Assembly (NCBI GenBank): GCA_030998015.1
Contig: JARWMV010000233.1
Coordinates: forward strand, 62,001-126,000
DNA: 64,000 nt
Direction: 5' to 3'
Origin: Ceratorhiza oryzae-sativae
Taxonomy: Eukaryota; Basidiomycota; Agaricomycetes; Cantharellales; Ceratobasidiaceae
Both the position numbers and the translations under genes were made by a program. Of the stretch, positions 1-12,489 are shown one piece after another. The notes beneath the pieces are model-generated. The model saw only the letters and a list, made by a program, of their open reading frames with translations. It did no database searches and was not told the origin of the DNA. Position 1 is the first letter of the stretch. The number at the start of each line of letters is the position of its first letter.

Positions 1-600
1 ATCATTTGATATGACACCCTACAGTGATGGCAACATTGAATGCCAACTAATCAACTTTGGCCATGCTAATGCAGATGGGATACAGCACATGATTCAACTT
101 ACTGAGTGAGAACTGATTTGTAGTATTTCTTATACTTTATTTACTGGGTGGTGACCTAACAACACCTTTGACACATGTGGCCTACTGTGTGCCACACAGT
201 AGATCACATGATCAGACATGGGACCACAGGAGAGACATTGATTGTCCACACACTAAACCTTTGCCATCATGTTGTTCCTCCATACATAGGATGTGTTCAT
301 TCATTGATTGAGCCCCTTTTGCATGCACATTTGATCTGTCTACTTGGTGGAGACTCCAGTGTGTAGTTGATTCCATGTGGCAATGAGACAGCTCCGATTG
401 GGCTGAAATTTTTTGGCTAGGTGCGCATGTGTGACGCCTATGCGCTGGCAAAATTGCAGCCAAATCCAATCACAGGCCCTTGAGATATTCGAAAATTTCC
501 ATAGATTATTTGACTGATTTCCTCTCTATAACCAGTGCAGACACAAGTGATTTTTGAAGGTCATGGTGATAATAGGTACAGTCAAAGATCTAGTGTGTCT
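1..600. other. CpG-poor flank, no gene recognised
   Basis: No open frame here is long enough or rich enough in recognisable motifs to call a gene. The stretch is mid-GC yet holds only about five CpG dinucleotides (near 394, 424, 434, 442 and 490). The word GCAGATGG at about 71 is also the core of the satellites at 5.4, 13.3 and 15.7 kb. The 5' exons of the helicase gene that follows may lie between 530 and 690, but I cannot set their borders. Confidence 0.4.
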
Positions 601-689
601 CTAGACCAACAGATGATGGAGTACTGGAGTGAGAACACAGGTATGTAGGAGATTTCCCAACCTACCTCCACCTAGATTTCAGTATTAAC

Positions 690-3126
690 CTAATTCCTGG
701 CACTCCAACTATGCTGTGCAATGAGGTGGGGCTGGGAAAAACAACACAGATCCTGGGTGTCATCCAAATGATTGCTCACATGCACCACTGGCAGGAGATG
801 TCAGTGGATAAGAAGCTGCAGCTGCTCAACCTGGCAATCAGTGAGTGGTTGTTGACTGTGTAGAAAGCAGCAGCTGATGGGATATGTAGAGAACCAAACA
901 CCATACTTTGAGGGTAAAGACAGCATCCCAAACCTGCTGCATCTCATTGTTGTCCTTTGTATGCTCACAAGTCAGTGGATTCAGGAGATCACCTGATTTG
1001 TTGCAGCTGGTAGTTTTCAGGTGGTACAGTATTGCTGTCAGAAGGAGAATCTGGGTCAGTTCTTCTCCACACCAGGCAGCAATTATGTACAAGTGGCAGG
1101 ACCCAATGGCTCAAAAGCAGGCCAAGTGATTGTGATTGCAGATCAGTTGGTGAGTTGATCTTGTCCAAGTAGGATGACCATTAAAGCCTTCTTGCCTCTC
1201 AGGCTCTTGAGGTTGAGGCCATGAAGTACTTCAAGAAGCCTGAGAGGAGCAGGAGCCAAGCAGCTCAGGAACATGTGGCAGCTGGGGACCCCAGAGTGCT
1301 TGTACCTCTACCAGGCAAATCACTTGCAGGAACAATTTGGAACCAGAAGTTTGTCCTGGTTGCCTATGATGAGTCTCATCTCCTTTGGAACAGTAGAATG
1401 ACTAGCCTGGCATGCCTCAAGCTGTCTGCCAACTTGTTGGTGTGCATTGCCACCACAGCAACACCTATCTTCACAGGATCAAAGGTATGTGTTGCATACT
1501 TCAGCTGCACAATGATCAGTGTCTCATGTGATAAATACCAGGACATCACAGCTCAAGGGCACCTCCTTCACCATCATCCACTCATTGGCAATGCAGGAGT
1601 GAAGCTTTTCCATGAAATGTGTGCAGCAGAGAAGGAGGCAACTGTGGAATGGAATGACAACTCAGCCACCATCATTGAGCAGGCAATCCAGGACAACATG
1701 GCAGATATATGTTTGGAGCAGTCCCAGGATCAGCTGCAAGAAATTGCCAGGGTTGAGGCAAGTGTGAGGGATCAGTACCAGAGCAAGGACTAGCTCAAGA
1801 TCCTCAAAACTGAGTATGTCAATGAAACATCAGTTGACATATTGCAGGAGGCCATGCACCTGGTTATTCTTTGGCAAACAGGTAGGTCCTTGGATGCAGA
1901 TGGTCAACCCCCCAAGAACATCCAGCCATATGTTCAAGTCTTTGTATGGACTGCATTGGACCATTCCAAACAGGAAGTTGTTGACAAGGTGAACAAGGTT
2001 CATGAGGAACATAAGGCTCCAAGGGCAAGGTGAGTTTGAGACCAACAACACCCTTTCAGATTGAGCTGATGTTGATTGTCAACAGAGGAGAAGTGTTCAG
2101 CTCCAGTGTGCTCTAGCAGGACATGAGTTGGGCTGGGCTCAAGTTTTAAGGATGCTTTCTGATAGCTAAACCTATGTGTGCAGGGCTTCATGACAAGGCT
2201 ATGGAATGCCTACATGCTGAGCAGCTTGGTTGAGATGACACAGAAGGAGAAGAGCCAAGGCCTCAAAACCAGAACACTGACCCAGAAGGCAGCTAACCAT
2301 TGGACTGCAGACAATCTTGAGCAGCATCTCTCAAGTTGCTTGAGGACATTGAGGGGATTGATTGTTGAGTACTGGGATGGCAATCCCAAACCACCTATCT
2401 ATCAGAAGGATGGTGAGCAGGACATACAGGTAGAGGAGCTGCAAGCTTGTGCTCCACCATTGTTGGCTCCCTGCAAGTTTATGATATATGTTGAGTTCAG
2501 GTCACACATGTGCATTGTCAAAAAGGTGAGAAACATCTTGTGTGCTGCTGAAGCTTATGCTGATGGTGCATGCAGCAACAGCATAGATGCTTGAGTTAGG
2601 TGGGCAGGTGTGTCTTGAGTACCACAGACACATTGATACAGAAAAGCACCAGAAGGTGGTGGACATGTTCAAGGCCAGCTGTCAGCAATGGATATTGCTG
2701 ATCAGCAAAGTAGGCAGTGCAGGACTGAACCTGAAGAATGCCAGTGTGTTTATTTTCATGGTGTATGCAGATATAGGATGCTGGCAAGAATTGGCTCATC
2801 ACTCAACCCTCACAGAGCCTGATGTGGTCAGGTTTGGAGAAGCAGCAAATGATTGGGTGTCTCTAGCAGCTTGGACAGGTGAACCAGGTACTGGTGTTGG
2901 ATGTCATCTCCCCTGGAGGGCCAGATATAGTGCTGGCTGGTTATGCAGGCAGCAAAGCAGCCTTGTTGGATAAATTCCTACAAGTGGAGCAGAAGCTGTA
3001 TGAGGTGCACTGCACCTGGGAGTCTGTCAAGCACAACTTTCAGATGGAGGATGCAACAGACAAGCCACTGGAGCCTGTCAAATTGGCTGGTGTTCCCAAG
3101 GTGAAGCAGACAAAGGTTGCAGCTTG
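690..3126 (+). pseudogene. SNF2-family DNA helicase/translocase, decayed multi-exon gene
   Basis: SNF2 ATPases move along DNA to remodel nucleosomes or clear proteins in the nucleus. The motifs appear in the family order but in several frames joined by apparent introns. Walker A is near 720 (NEVGLGKTTQ). The Walker B box, near 1365, reads DESH. Motif III lies near 1455 (TATPIFTG). After a charged linker, the helicase C-lobe runs from about 2590 to 3000, with the motif V stretch VGSAGLNLKNAS near 2705 and a weak motif VI (W..ELAH). A tail like GGPDIVLAGYAGSK near 2920 matches the segment that follows motif VI in this family. Breaks: the D of DEVGLGKT is N, motif VI lacks its arginines, there are frame changes, and the TGA at 3125 could be a former CGA. 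Exon borders are approximate. The family call is firm; activity is unlikely. Confidence 0.75.
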
Positions 3127-4080
3127 AAAGTGCAAGGAAATGGAGAGCAGCAACCATGAAGACCAAGCTCCCAGGCCTGCACATTCAGCACCAGCTGCAC
3201 CTGCAGCATCCTCCCAGCCATCAAAACACAGGGCAGCCTTCTGCAGCCAGTGTGGTTGAGGCTCTCACCCTGTGCACCTTGGTTCACACAGTGGCAGAGG
3301 CTCACTCCACAGCCCATCTGCTTCCACACCTACACTGCTTCACTCTCCACAACACTCAGATTTAGCTGCAGTGACTGCACATGATGAGTACATGACTCAT
3401 GCAGCATGGAATCAGCCAGTCCCACTTGACCAATTGAACTGCCTTGGAGCAATCACCCTCCCCTCCCCTGCCACTTGCCTCACTGCTGCTGCTACCTTCC
3501 TTGTCTCCTGTGCCAGTCTCCTCATCCCCACCGCCTGCCTCCTCTCCCTCACCACCACCAACATGACAGCAGCTTACCTCCCCACAGCTGGTGACCACCC
3601 CAAACATTCAACATCACAGAACCCAGATGAAGTTGGGAACTAATGCTCAGGGGGTTCCAGGTCCATCCAGGTTGCATCTGACCAGTGGATTTGCCAAGCC
3701 AGCTGAGGTCTTACCTCCAACAGGTAGTAGCAGGCCCTATGCAAGGCCAAGGGCCCAGAGCATGCAACCAGCAGATGCATCTAGGGATCTATTTGATAGG
3801 TCTCATACAGGTGTGCATCAGCCAATGGGCAGTGGGAGTGGGCAACCAGTTGGTGGTATGAGTGGCACAGTGGCAGAGGGGTGACAGAAGCACAAGTGTT
3901 CTGGCTTTGTGAAGAAATCAGCATTGGTAGGGGGAAATCCCAAAAAGGCAGGTGACAAAACTGCTCAATTGGAGCAACAGGATGAAGAGCTATCTGGGCC
4001 ATCTTTGCAACCACATGGACCAACCTCTTGTCCAAGACCCAGTATGTTTGACTATTGATTAGTGGACCCTGCATGTGGAA
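3127..4080 (+). pseudogene. Low-complexity Pro/Ser/His-rich tail, probable continuation of the helicase gene
   Basis: Past the TGA at 3125 the same frame stays open, giving a basic then Pro/Ala/Ser-rich stretch. Further open pieces at 3272-3643 and 3591-3884 are rich in Pro, Ser, Thr and Gly. There is no recognised domain. Composition and position suggest the disordered C-terminal region of the SNF2 protein, ahead of the zinc-knuckle exon at 4.5 kb. The alternative is a separate small gene, or chance openness due to skewed composition. Confidence 0.35.
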
Positions 4081-4469
4081 GTACAGTCTAGGAGAAACAG
4101 ATGATTGTCTCTTATTGTTATTTGTTGAATTTTATTTTCATTTTACACATTGAAGCAAATCACAAAACACAGCATACACCCTAGAGTAGACTGCTCAGCT
4201 AAATCACCTGGCCTACATATCCTGCAGGGCCTTACCCAGGGTGGCTGGATGGCTGTTTTCTCTCTCATGTGGTGCTCTGTACCTTTGTTTCCTCTCAGCA
4301 TTAGAATTGTTTGGATATGCCTTTTAACAACTAAGCAAGGGTGGCACTCATATTCTTGGAATTCAGTTGTCATGGGGCACATATGTGGCTTGACTGTACC
4401 ATACTGCTCATTTATATGTGTTGGTAGATTTTCATGTATCATGCCCTCACTCACATATACACTTGTTTA
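4081..4469. other. AT-richer spacer or intron, nothing recognised
   Basis: The sequence turns T-rich with poly-pyrimidine runs (about 4110-4140 and 4420-4480). It may be a long intron or an insertion between the helicase tail and the zinc-knuckle exon. I see no RNA gene or repeat in it. Confidence 0.3.
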
Positions 4470-4589
4470 CTTGCATTTCTGGAGGACCAGCAGACATGTC
4501 ACCACTGTGGGAAGCAGGGACACATTGTTGCAAACTGCCCATCACCACCCTTGTCTGAGAGCACCCAGTTGGTGGTGGCTGATGACTGA
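4470..4589 (+). CDS. CCHC zinc-knuckle terminal exon
   Basis: The frame ending at the TGA 4587-4589 contains an exact C-X2-C-X4-H-X4-C zinc knuckle (CHHCGKQGHIVANC, Cys codons at 4497, 4506 and 4536, His codon at 4521). It is followed by a short acidic tail ending in ADD. Such knuckles bind single-stranded nucleic acid in retroviral-type Gag proteins and in some nuclear proteins. No gag or protease sequence surrounds it. The upstream SNF2 gene is on the same strand and lacks an end, so I infer that this is its last exon. A leftover of a gag gene is the alternative. Confidence 0.55.
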   Translation, partial: LAFLEDQQTCHHCGKQGHIVANCPSPPLSESTQLVVADD

Positions 4590-4810
4590 AAGGGCAGTAA
4601 TAATAGGGGTGTGGCATACACCAGCATCTACCACTTGTGAGTGGAGGAACCCCCTTTGGCAAGGTGTGGCTGGATGCCCCTTGTCATTTTTATCTTTAAT
4701 TTTTTGCTGCATTGCATTGGTGGGAGCTTACGAGTGATTTTTTTGTTTTATTTTTGTGCACATGTCCATTGCTTTTGGTTGTAGCACCTTATGTTTTTTG
4801 AGTGGGGAAT

Positions 4811-5152
4811 TATATTGCAAATTGTGCTCTGCACATCCTGTGTGCATACTGCATATGCACCTTTGAATGCAGCACCAGTTGGACTTGGGCACAGCCACTA
4901 TCATCAGGTTAGGGAAGTCATATTGCAAATTGAGCTCTACATGTCTGGTGTGTGTACTGGGTACACACTATTGAAGGCAGCACCAGTTGGAGACCTGCAC
5001 ACAGCCCCTATCATCAGGTTAGGGAAATTATTTTGCAAATTGTGCTCTTCATGTCCCATGTCTGTACTGGGTACACACTTGTGAAGGCAGCACCAACTTG
5101 ACTTGGCCACAGCCACTATCATCAGGTTAGGGAAGTCATATTGCAAATTGCT
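4811..5152. repeat. Tandem repeat, ~109-bp unit, about 3 copies
   Basis: The word GCAAATTG recurs at 4817, 4925, 5035 and 5143, giving unit lengths of 108, 110 and 108. Each unit also holds GCAGCACCA, an ACAGCC.CTATCATCAGG block and GGTTAGGGAA. Units differ mainly by single substitutions. There is no coding pattern. It lies directly 3' of the helicase/zinc-knuckle gene. Confidence 0.85.
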
Positions 5153-5307
5153 CCCTGCTGTCTTCCTGTAGGTACCAGTACAGAGGTTTTGTTGTATTGT
5201 CCTTGGTCCTGAGTCATGATGTACTTGCTTATGTGTTCTTTGCCTTGGTTTCTCATCCTGGGTTCTCCCTACCTTGTTCCCCAGGTGGGAGTTCCCACAT
5301 GCTGGGG

Positions 5308-5385
5308 TGTTCCCTACCTGGTTTTGCTGTTCCCTACCTGGTTTTGCTGTTCCCTACCTGGTTTCCTGTTCCCTACCTTGCCCTA
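5308..5385. repeat. Short tandem repeat, 20-bp unit
   Basis: About four copies of a 20-base unit starting TGTTCCCTACCTGG, the last ones slightly shortened. The strand is pyrimidine-rich. It is a simple minisatellite with no evident function. Confidence 0.85.
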
Positions 5386-5439
5386 CTCTGCCTTAATAAC
5401 CAAGCGTCTCCCAATAATATTTGATTACAACTGTGAATT

Positions 5440-5700
5440 CAGGTGGAATCAGCGATGGCTGTTGAGTTGAACTACCTATGTTGATGGGTGACTTATGGTC
5501 AACATCAATGAGACGAGCCACCGACCATCTGCGTTGGTGTTAGTTGCTGAGTCCAATGCAGGTGGAACAAACCAGAGCCCATCTGCTTGGGTAATAGTGG
5601 AACACAGCAAAGCACAATTGGCTTCATTGAACCATATGCTGAAAGCAGATGAGGTAGTTACCATGTCACCTTTGCTGGGCTCACAACAATCCATGAAGTC
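5440..5700. repeat. Degenerate 54-bp array of the GCAGATG/CATCTGC satellite family
   Basis: The word CCATCTGC occurs at 5525 and 5579, and a diverged version (CCATATGC) at about 5633, a spacing of 54 bases. Each is preceded at the same distance by a diverged ATGCAGGTG or similar word. This is the same unit length and core as the array at 13.3-14.0 kb, so I read it as an older, more diverged array of that family. The open frame on each strand here is a by-product of the 54 = 3 x 18 period. Confidence 0.55.
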
Positions 5701-6366
5701 ACTGATGCACCATATGTGTGAGCACAACATGTGACATGACCATGTAAACCACTGTCAAGCTGCAAACAGGGGTCCATGCAGATGGTTTACCTGCTATCTA
5801 TGTGGGAAACATCCTATCGTTCCATCAGAACATGGAGCCCACACCCCCACCTGCATGTGATGCGCCACCTGCCACAAGGCCACATGGCACAGAAGAATGC
5901 TTGGTATATGCTATCCACGTGTAGACAGCATGGTCTTGGTATCAACTGACCCCATGGCTATCACCCTTAAGAGGGAAAAGGGCTGAACTTGTTGACAGAA
6001 ACAATCTTTCCACATCCCAGACATGCAGGGCATGCTTCTGAGGTCAGGAAAGTCCTGCATTGGCAACTAAGGGGTAAATTCTGCCAGAACTAGACTCATA
6101 AGTGTCACATGAAAGGTTGTGTGCTTTCCATTCTCAAAACACCAGCACTGTTCAGTTTGTCCATGAGCAAGATAGATATCATTGAGATCTGCTAGGAAAA
6201 CTATACAAGTGGTGTTTGACATGTGGTAGGCAGAGGATGAAAAGATAATATTTGGGGAGGGTTGAAAAACATAAGCAAAACAGCAGATGCACAAAATGAG
6301 CCACAAATTTGGGTTGGGTGATCACAGGAGAGGGGGAGAAAAGGTTGAATCTGCTCATTGAGCATG
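5700..6366. other. Spacer downstream of the large minus-strand gene
   Basis: No coding frame convinces me. An isolated GCAGATGG core word occurs at about 5777. The segment forms the 3' flank of the large minus-strand gene ending at 6367. Confidence 0.35.
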
Positions 6367-9300
6367 CTATACATTGGGTGACTCGCTGCAGTATGGAACT
6401 GTTGAGTCCTCCTCAGATTGGGATGTGGGCACAGAGTTGAAGGGATCAATTTCATGATGTTTGCATTTGCCAGCGACTTGAGTCGTCCTCCTGGTGTGCT
6501 GCTGGTTAGAAGGGGGACCGAACAAGGTGTCTAGAATGGGCTTGTTGTCTGAAGATTGGGCCAGCAGAATTTGAAGAGCTTTGGGAGCTACACCAGTGAG
6601 ATTCACAATCATTGAACCTGCTATGGTGTCTTCGTGAGTAGGTTTTGTTGATGGATTACCTGGTTTGGCAGTACTGCTTGCCACAGGTTGGGAGTCGTCC
6701 CAGTCCATCTCCTTGAGGGGTGATGGCAGGTCTTGTGGCACCTTGGGCAAATCTGCAGTCCTGTTGGGTCTCTGACTATTGCCCAATGCCTGGTATTCCA
6801 CAAGTGACTGCTTCCATGCCTTCACTGAGTTGTGAGCAACAGAGACCCAGTGAGTGGCTGCAGCATCAGCATGGGAGCAAAGACTCTATCGATCCAACAG
6901 TCAGTGGAACAGCGTGGAGGACAGGCGACATGTGAAACATACCTGTTGTAGGCTGTGAGGGATGGATGACTCACCTTGGGAGGGATAAACAGGCTCCTTG
7001 TGCATGAACCAACCAGTCAATAGGGCAGGTTGCTCCTCTTGCATCGACAGTATATGGTTCTTTGATGATATAACCTGTCCAAGTGTTTCTTGGGCACATG
7101 TGAACAAGTTCATTGAGTCATCCCACCTTACTCTGTCATCAAAAATCCCTGCAGGCAGGGGGGGGTGGGCGAGGGAAACGTTCCGTCCATTGGCATATTC
7201 CTCCTGTTGGGTTTGCATCATCAATGAGCTGACCACGCCTTGTTTGCATGCTTCATTCTCACTTGAGCCATAGCTGATCACAGGCAGAACATGATGGAGG
7301 ATCTGTTTCACTCATTCACAGGACGATTGGTCTGCCAAAAGTAAAATAAAATAAAATATAAAGAAATAAAGCAAGAGACAATTGAATCAAAATACTCATA
7401 TTTGCTGTTGAATTGCTCCTAACCTTCATCTGCAGTCCCATTGTCAACTGGGCCCATATATGCTCTCCAATCACTGCTGTCGTCTGAGATCTCGACTAGG
7501 GAAGAGGTTGATCTGGTCAGAGAGTGAACAGGGCACTGCAGTTAGGCGAGGTGTGCACTCATGTTGGTCTTGCACCTCCTTTGGGAACATGGAGCTTGGA
7601 TCATATACAATCTGCCCATCGTCCAGGATGTTGAACAAGGGTGCTTCCCAGAGCCCATCGTGTGACAAGATCCAGTTCGCTTCATTAAGCACACTCTCCT
7701 CTGACATTCCATACCCCTCTTTCAGCACATCAGTCACCTGGGCAAGGTAGATGCCCTGGGGATGATAAAATTGTCATTACAGCCATGCCTGATTCTCATG
7801 GCTGTCCAAGCTACCCACCTTGTAGAGGAACATTATACTTGACAGCCCACTGTCAACAAGAGTCCCATGGAAGGAAGGAGGCATCTGCATCACCACATGG
7901 ACTTGGGTAGAGCAGGCCTCCTGGAACTGGGAGCGCACAGCTTCAAGTTTGTTGATGACCTGTTTTGTTCTTTCCGGTTTGCTGGAGATTGCCTGGTCAG
8001 CTGTGATTGGGGTCACTGTGGGATCAATGTTGTGTTGAGCCAGCATGCTGTCGATGTTGGTGAGTGGGAGGGCTGAGGTGTGGGGTTGAACAAATACATG
8101 GCCAGGGTTGACACCATTGAAAATGTCTGCCAGGTCGATCTTGCTGGGCCAGTTGAATGAAATCTCCGTTGGCAGACTTAATTCCTGCTCATCTGTGGGC
8201 AGGAGTGGCAAATTATTGGTGTTTATGACCTTGCGGGTCAGATTGGCCTTGGGCAGGGATTTGCTCCTATCTGGCTGTAGGGTCTTGTATGCGCTACTTG
8301 CTCCAGAGACAATGCTGGTTGAGTGGGCCCCATGTACTGGCTGTTGGATGTGCCACCAACACCTTGGTCTTCGTCTTCATCGTCGTCGATGTTGTCTGGT
8401 AGTACAATCAGGGAAACAGCAGGCAGCTTGCCTTTTGGCCCTGTCACTTTCGGCTTGGTCAAGGGACCTTTCGCCATTTGAGCCATTGACAAGTTCCCCT
8501 TGCCCTTGCTCTTGCCCTTCACCTTGGCCTTGGTCTCACTTGCAATCGCAGGCCACAAATCACCACCATCCTTGTTGACATTGGCCTTGGTGGGTATCGG
8601 CTCAGGTGTCTTGGGTCTCTCAGCTTGTGCCCCATTGATATATGTCGACGCCCAGCATGGACAACCCTCCTGCTTGCAGATGAGCTTGGCCAATGTGAGT
8701 AGGTGGTGGGCAGGCCTTGAGGAGGTGAACGCAGCTCATACAACCTCAGTGTGGTACCATGTACATGTGACTCCATACCAGACAGCAGTGTTGCAGGTCT
8801 TCATCAGTACCTTGCTCTTGTTGTTCCATCCATGAACCCAGTCGATGAAGTGGCTATCTGTCCAGTATTCCTTGTCCACAAGAGCAAGGAGTATTGGATG
8901 ATCCCTCAGGAGCTCACTTACGCTCATCCTTTTGCCAAGGACAAGATCATGGACAGCCAGTCAGGCTTTGGACATTGCCTTGGCTGCCTCCTCACCAGTT
9001 TTGATTGATTTGCCAAGTTGACCACTGATACCCTTCGTCTCGAGCTCGTTCATCACCCATTGCAGCATGGCAAGTCCTGCTTTGCTTGCTCCAACATCCC
9101 AGGCAATCGTCCAGAAGCCAGTGTCTGGATTTTTGAGTGTCGCTGTTGTCTCCAAAAGAGTGATGCACACTGCTCTTGTTCTGCTGTTGAGTAGCAATCA
9201 AGTGACCTGCCAATCCTCTTTCAGGTGATTTTTTGCTTTCATGCATACAATCAGCCCACTCACCTTCTCCATCACTGCCTCCTTCATCATGCCAGTTGCG

Positions 9301-12300
9301 TTCAAGCAAGAAAGTGCAAGAGCATGTGGTGCTTGTGTGGTCTCATACCACCAGGCGGTGTTCACACCTTGCGACCTGCTGCTTGCCCCCACAGCCCACA
9401 GTGGTTGGTACCTGTTGACGAGCATCTCCCACTGGTGCACCTGAGAGTGCAGGAGGAAGTTTCAATGATTAGGTCAGGTATCTCTTCCCATCAACGAAAT
9501 AAAACCTAATTGCTCACCCAAACAGCTGTTTCCTTGCTGAAATGAGGTTTCACCCACACCTCCTTTGATTTGAGGAGCCAACCCCTGGCTGGCAGCTTGG
9601 CTGTAGGATAGAAATAGCCTGCACCAGGAATGAGGGCAGGGAGCTGCTTGGCTTTAGCCTTGGCCTTCATTGCACGTTTCTCTGTGGTGTGTCAAGCCTT
9701 CTCCTTCTCCCATTTCCTTCATTCCCGTTCCTCCCTTTTTGCTTGCCTCTCCTTTCTTTCCTTCCATTGTCACTTCCCCTCCTTGTCTTCAGGCTCACCA
9801 TTGTCCTCAACCTTGTCCACATCCTTGTCATCTACCTTGCCTTCCTGGGATGACAGCTCTGCCTCCAGTGGGACACTATTTCCCTCCACTGCCTCCACCC
9901 CAGACAGCTTCTCTGCTTCGCCAGACAGCAGCCTTGGCACTGATGGCAAACAGGCATACACCCAGAATGCTGCGTGCACTGGCCACAGCTCACTGCTGAT
10001 CTTGCCAGTTAGCTCCCACACTGCAAAGTCCTCATATAACGTTCACATGGCCATCAGGACATCAGTCGAGTTGTAGTCGAGGCTGTTGAGCTCGTGTTCA
10101 AACTTTGACAACCACTGGAGATATACATTGAACTTGCCAGAGAGCAAGTCAGTGTAGCTGGAGAGGAGAGGGGGAGAAGTGGATGTGGTTTGTGTGGTGC
10201 CATTGCCATCTTCATCAGATTGGTGAGTTGGGAGGTGCAGATTTGCCCAATGGGTCTGGGCCTCAGAGAAACCCCCAGCACTGATCAGAGTTGCTTTTAT
10301 CCAACTTTTGATGTCCGTGATCTCACTGCCAAGATAGACGTTGAAGAGCTGAATGTACATAGATGCATACACATTAGTAAACTGGAAAAAAAATTCACAA
10401 AGAACTGTAGCACTCACCGATATCAAAACACAAATCCCCAGCCAGAGCTGGGCGTTGGTTGCTGCACCCCATGTTGTGCATAAGTGCACTGCGACTACTC
10501 AAGGGACGATGTTAGTGAAAACATCAACCACCAATCGGCAGTCGATGAACATCTCCCATACGAATGGTGTTCCCACCATGTGCTAAACAGTTGTTGGGTT
10601 GATTGGCTGATGTGTGTCTACTGTTCAAGACACCCTCTGCAAGGCTTTCGCCTCTGTATGTTCCCCCTGATTGTCCCCTTGCTTCTGCATTGCCCTTCCC
10701 CTCTTTGTTGGAGCCTCTTCCTGGTCCTCCTCTGCAGCTGGCTGGAGCTGAAGCTGCTGCCAATGTTGGTTTGACAGTTCATCCAAGTATTTCATGCAAG
10801 CTGCATTCGCTACCTGGGCCCACAGAGCTGTTGCTGCTCCTTCTCCCTGATCTTCAAGCCACTCCTGGATGAGGGTCAGGAAATGGTTGGCTATCCACCA
10901 TAGTTCCTCCCCTGGCAGCTGCCCAAGTGTGTTCATCGGCTTGTCATTCTTTGTGAGGTAGTCTTGCAGAGGCTGGGTGAGTAGGTTGCCTGTCAAAAAA
11001 AAAAAAAAGAAAAACAAGGTTAGTGTATTGTTTTCCATCGCTTGCTCTGATGCTTTGACTCACTGTTGAACACCATGATCCTCCATGTTGCCTGGTCCAT
11101 CAGCATGTCTGCCTCCACCTTCAATGCTTTCTCCTTCTTGTCTAGCGGCCGCTTCACCTCTGTTCGTATCAGGTGGTGCATCAACACCATCCCCTCTCTA
11201 CCAATCTGGTCCACTGCCAACATTTGGTGGTTGCCATTGATCAGTTTCCAGTGTACTGTGGTGGCCAGAATCTCATTCAATTTTTCCTCCACCTCCCTCA
11301 CCTCTTGCTCTGTCACCAGGGGTATGTTTGGGTTGTTCAAATACTCTGCTGCAACCATCGGTACACCATGCTCATCCAGAATATATGCCTCTGGTGGCAG
11401 CTTCCAGAGTGTGTTGATGAGGTGCTTGAGCCAGAACTGCTCAAGCTTCATCACGTGCTCAAGCATGAACAGGGGCATATGCTGGGTCAGGTTGCATGGG
11501 TTCACTAACTCTATCTCCCCAATCATTGCATTCCCCACATATTGGTGTGCAATTTCTGTCAGGATCGGAAACTTCCAGTCTTGTTTCCAGTCTGGTTTTC
11601 ATATGTCATCGACAATCACCTGGACATGGGCTTGATTGGGGCCCCGGGGATTCATTCTTGCTGATGGGGCTCCAATGTCATGTACCACTCGAAGGGCACC
11701 AGCCCTTGCCCCTCGGATGTATGTGCTGCCCAACAGGGCCTTGTTGATTTGCTGTTCGAGGGCAGTCTCTTTGTCCTCAATCTTCATCTCTGCTGTCTGC
11801 TGCTTTGAATGCATGAACTGGGCATGCATCGCAAAAAGTGCTCCCTGTGGTGCCAGTTACGCAGGTGAGTAACGTTCCTCCACTACAATTGTCGCAGGTG
11901 CACTCACCTGTCTCCCCTCCTCCTGTTCTGTATCTGCCCCTGTGGTGTCCATGTTGGTGTCTGCCCACCCCAATGACATCTCGGGTTGTCGTTGAGGTGC
12001 CGTTGTTGTCAGACTGGGATCATCTGACGTTTTCATCATCTGGTGTCGTTTCAGAGGTGTTCACATTGTCAATTTGCTTGCCAGAGTCCACTTCTTCCCT
12101 AGTGTGTCTTCCTCTGCCACCTATTCAAGAAGGTTCGGTTTTCAGGTATATATGCATGGTTAGCCTGTTTCAGTTATGAGTTGTGCATACAGGCTCACTG
12201 TGTCATACCCTTCTTCGTTCCTGCCTGTGTCTGTCAATGGTGATGCTGGGCATGTGATCCCCATGCTCGTCTTTCTGCACTGGCTTGTCCTGGCACCCCC

Positions 12301-12489
12301 TTGCCTTGATCCCGCACTTGGTCCTGATTTTGCAGATGAGGGGCCAGCTGTCTTGTGAGTGTTTCCTGACATCACTATTGTTGTGGCAGCTTGGGTAGTT
12401 GGGGATATGGTTGAGCGACAAGTGGGAGCACTGGTGTGAGATGAATAGTGAGACGAATAATGGGAGGCAAGCTGTCTACATCCTGGCAT
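6367..12489 (-). CDS. Very large multi-exon gene, unrecognised product (~1,600 residues)
   Basis: I do not recognise the family. A nearly continuous chain of open segments runs down the minus strand: 12489-12160 (start ATG at 12489, Ser/Thr-rich), 12039-11857 (acidic), 11829-11599, 11538-11020 (helical, charged), 11038-10625 (Glu/Gln-rich), 10489-10043, 10021-9770 (acidic), 9440-8961, 8927-8736, 8693-8238 (Lys-rich then a DDDEDED run), 8211-7777, 7737-7471, 7311-6901 and 6825-6367 (stop TAG). Gaps between them are intron-sized, and several carry A/T-rich runs such as the poly-A tract at 10996 and the AAATAAAATA stretch near 7345. CpG is better preserved than in the flanks, for example in 11,140-11,160 and 8,380-8,400, and stops are few. 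This points to a gene decaying less, or younger, than its neighbours. Near 8300 the frame must change through an unmarked intron or a frameshift. I see no transmembrane segment, signal peptide or catalytic motif. Confidence 0.6.

Noticed and set aside
9670..10076. Overlapping plus-strand frames rich in Ser/Pro/Leu at 9.6-10.1 kb
   Set aside because: They are shadows of the Lys/Glu/Asp-rich minus-strand coding sequence of the large gene.
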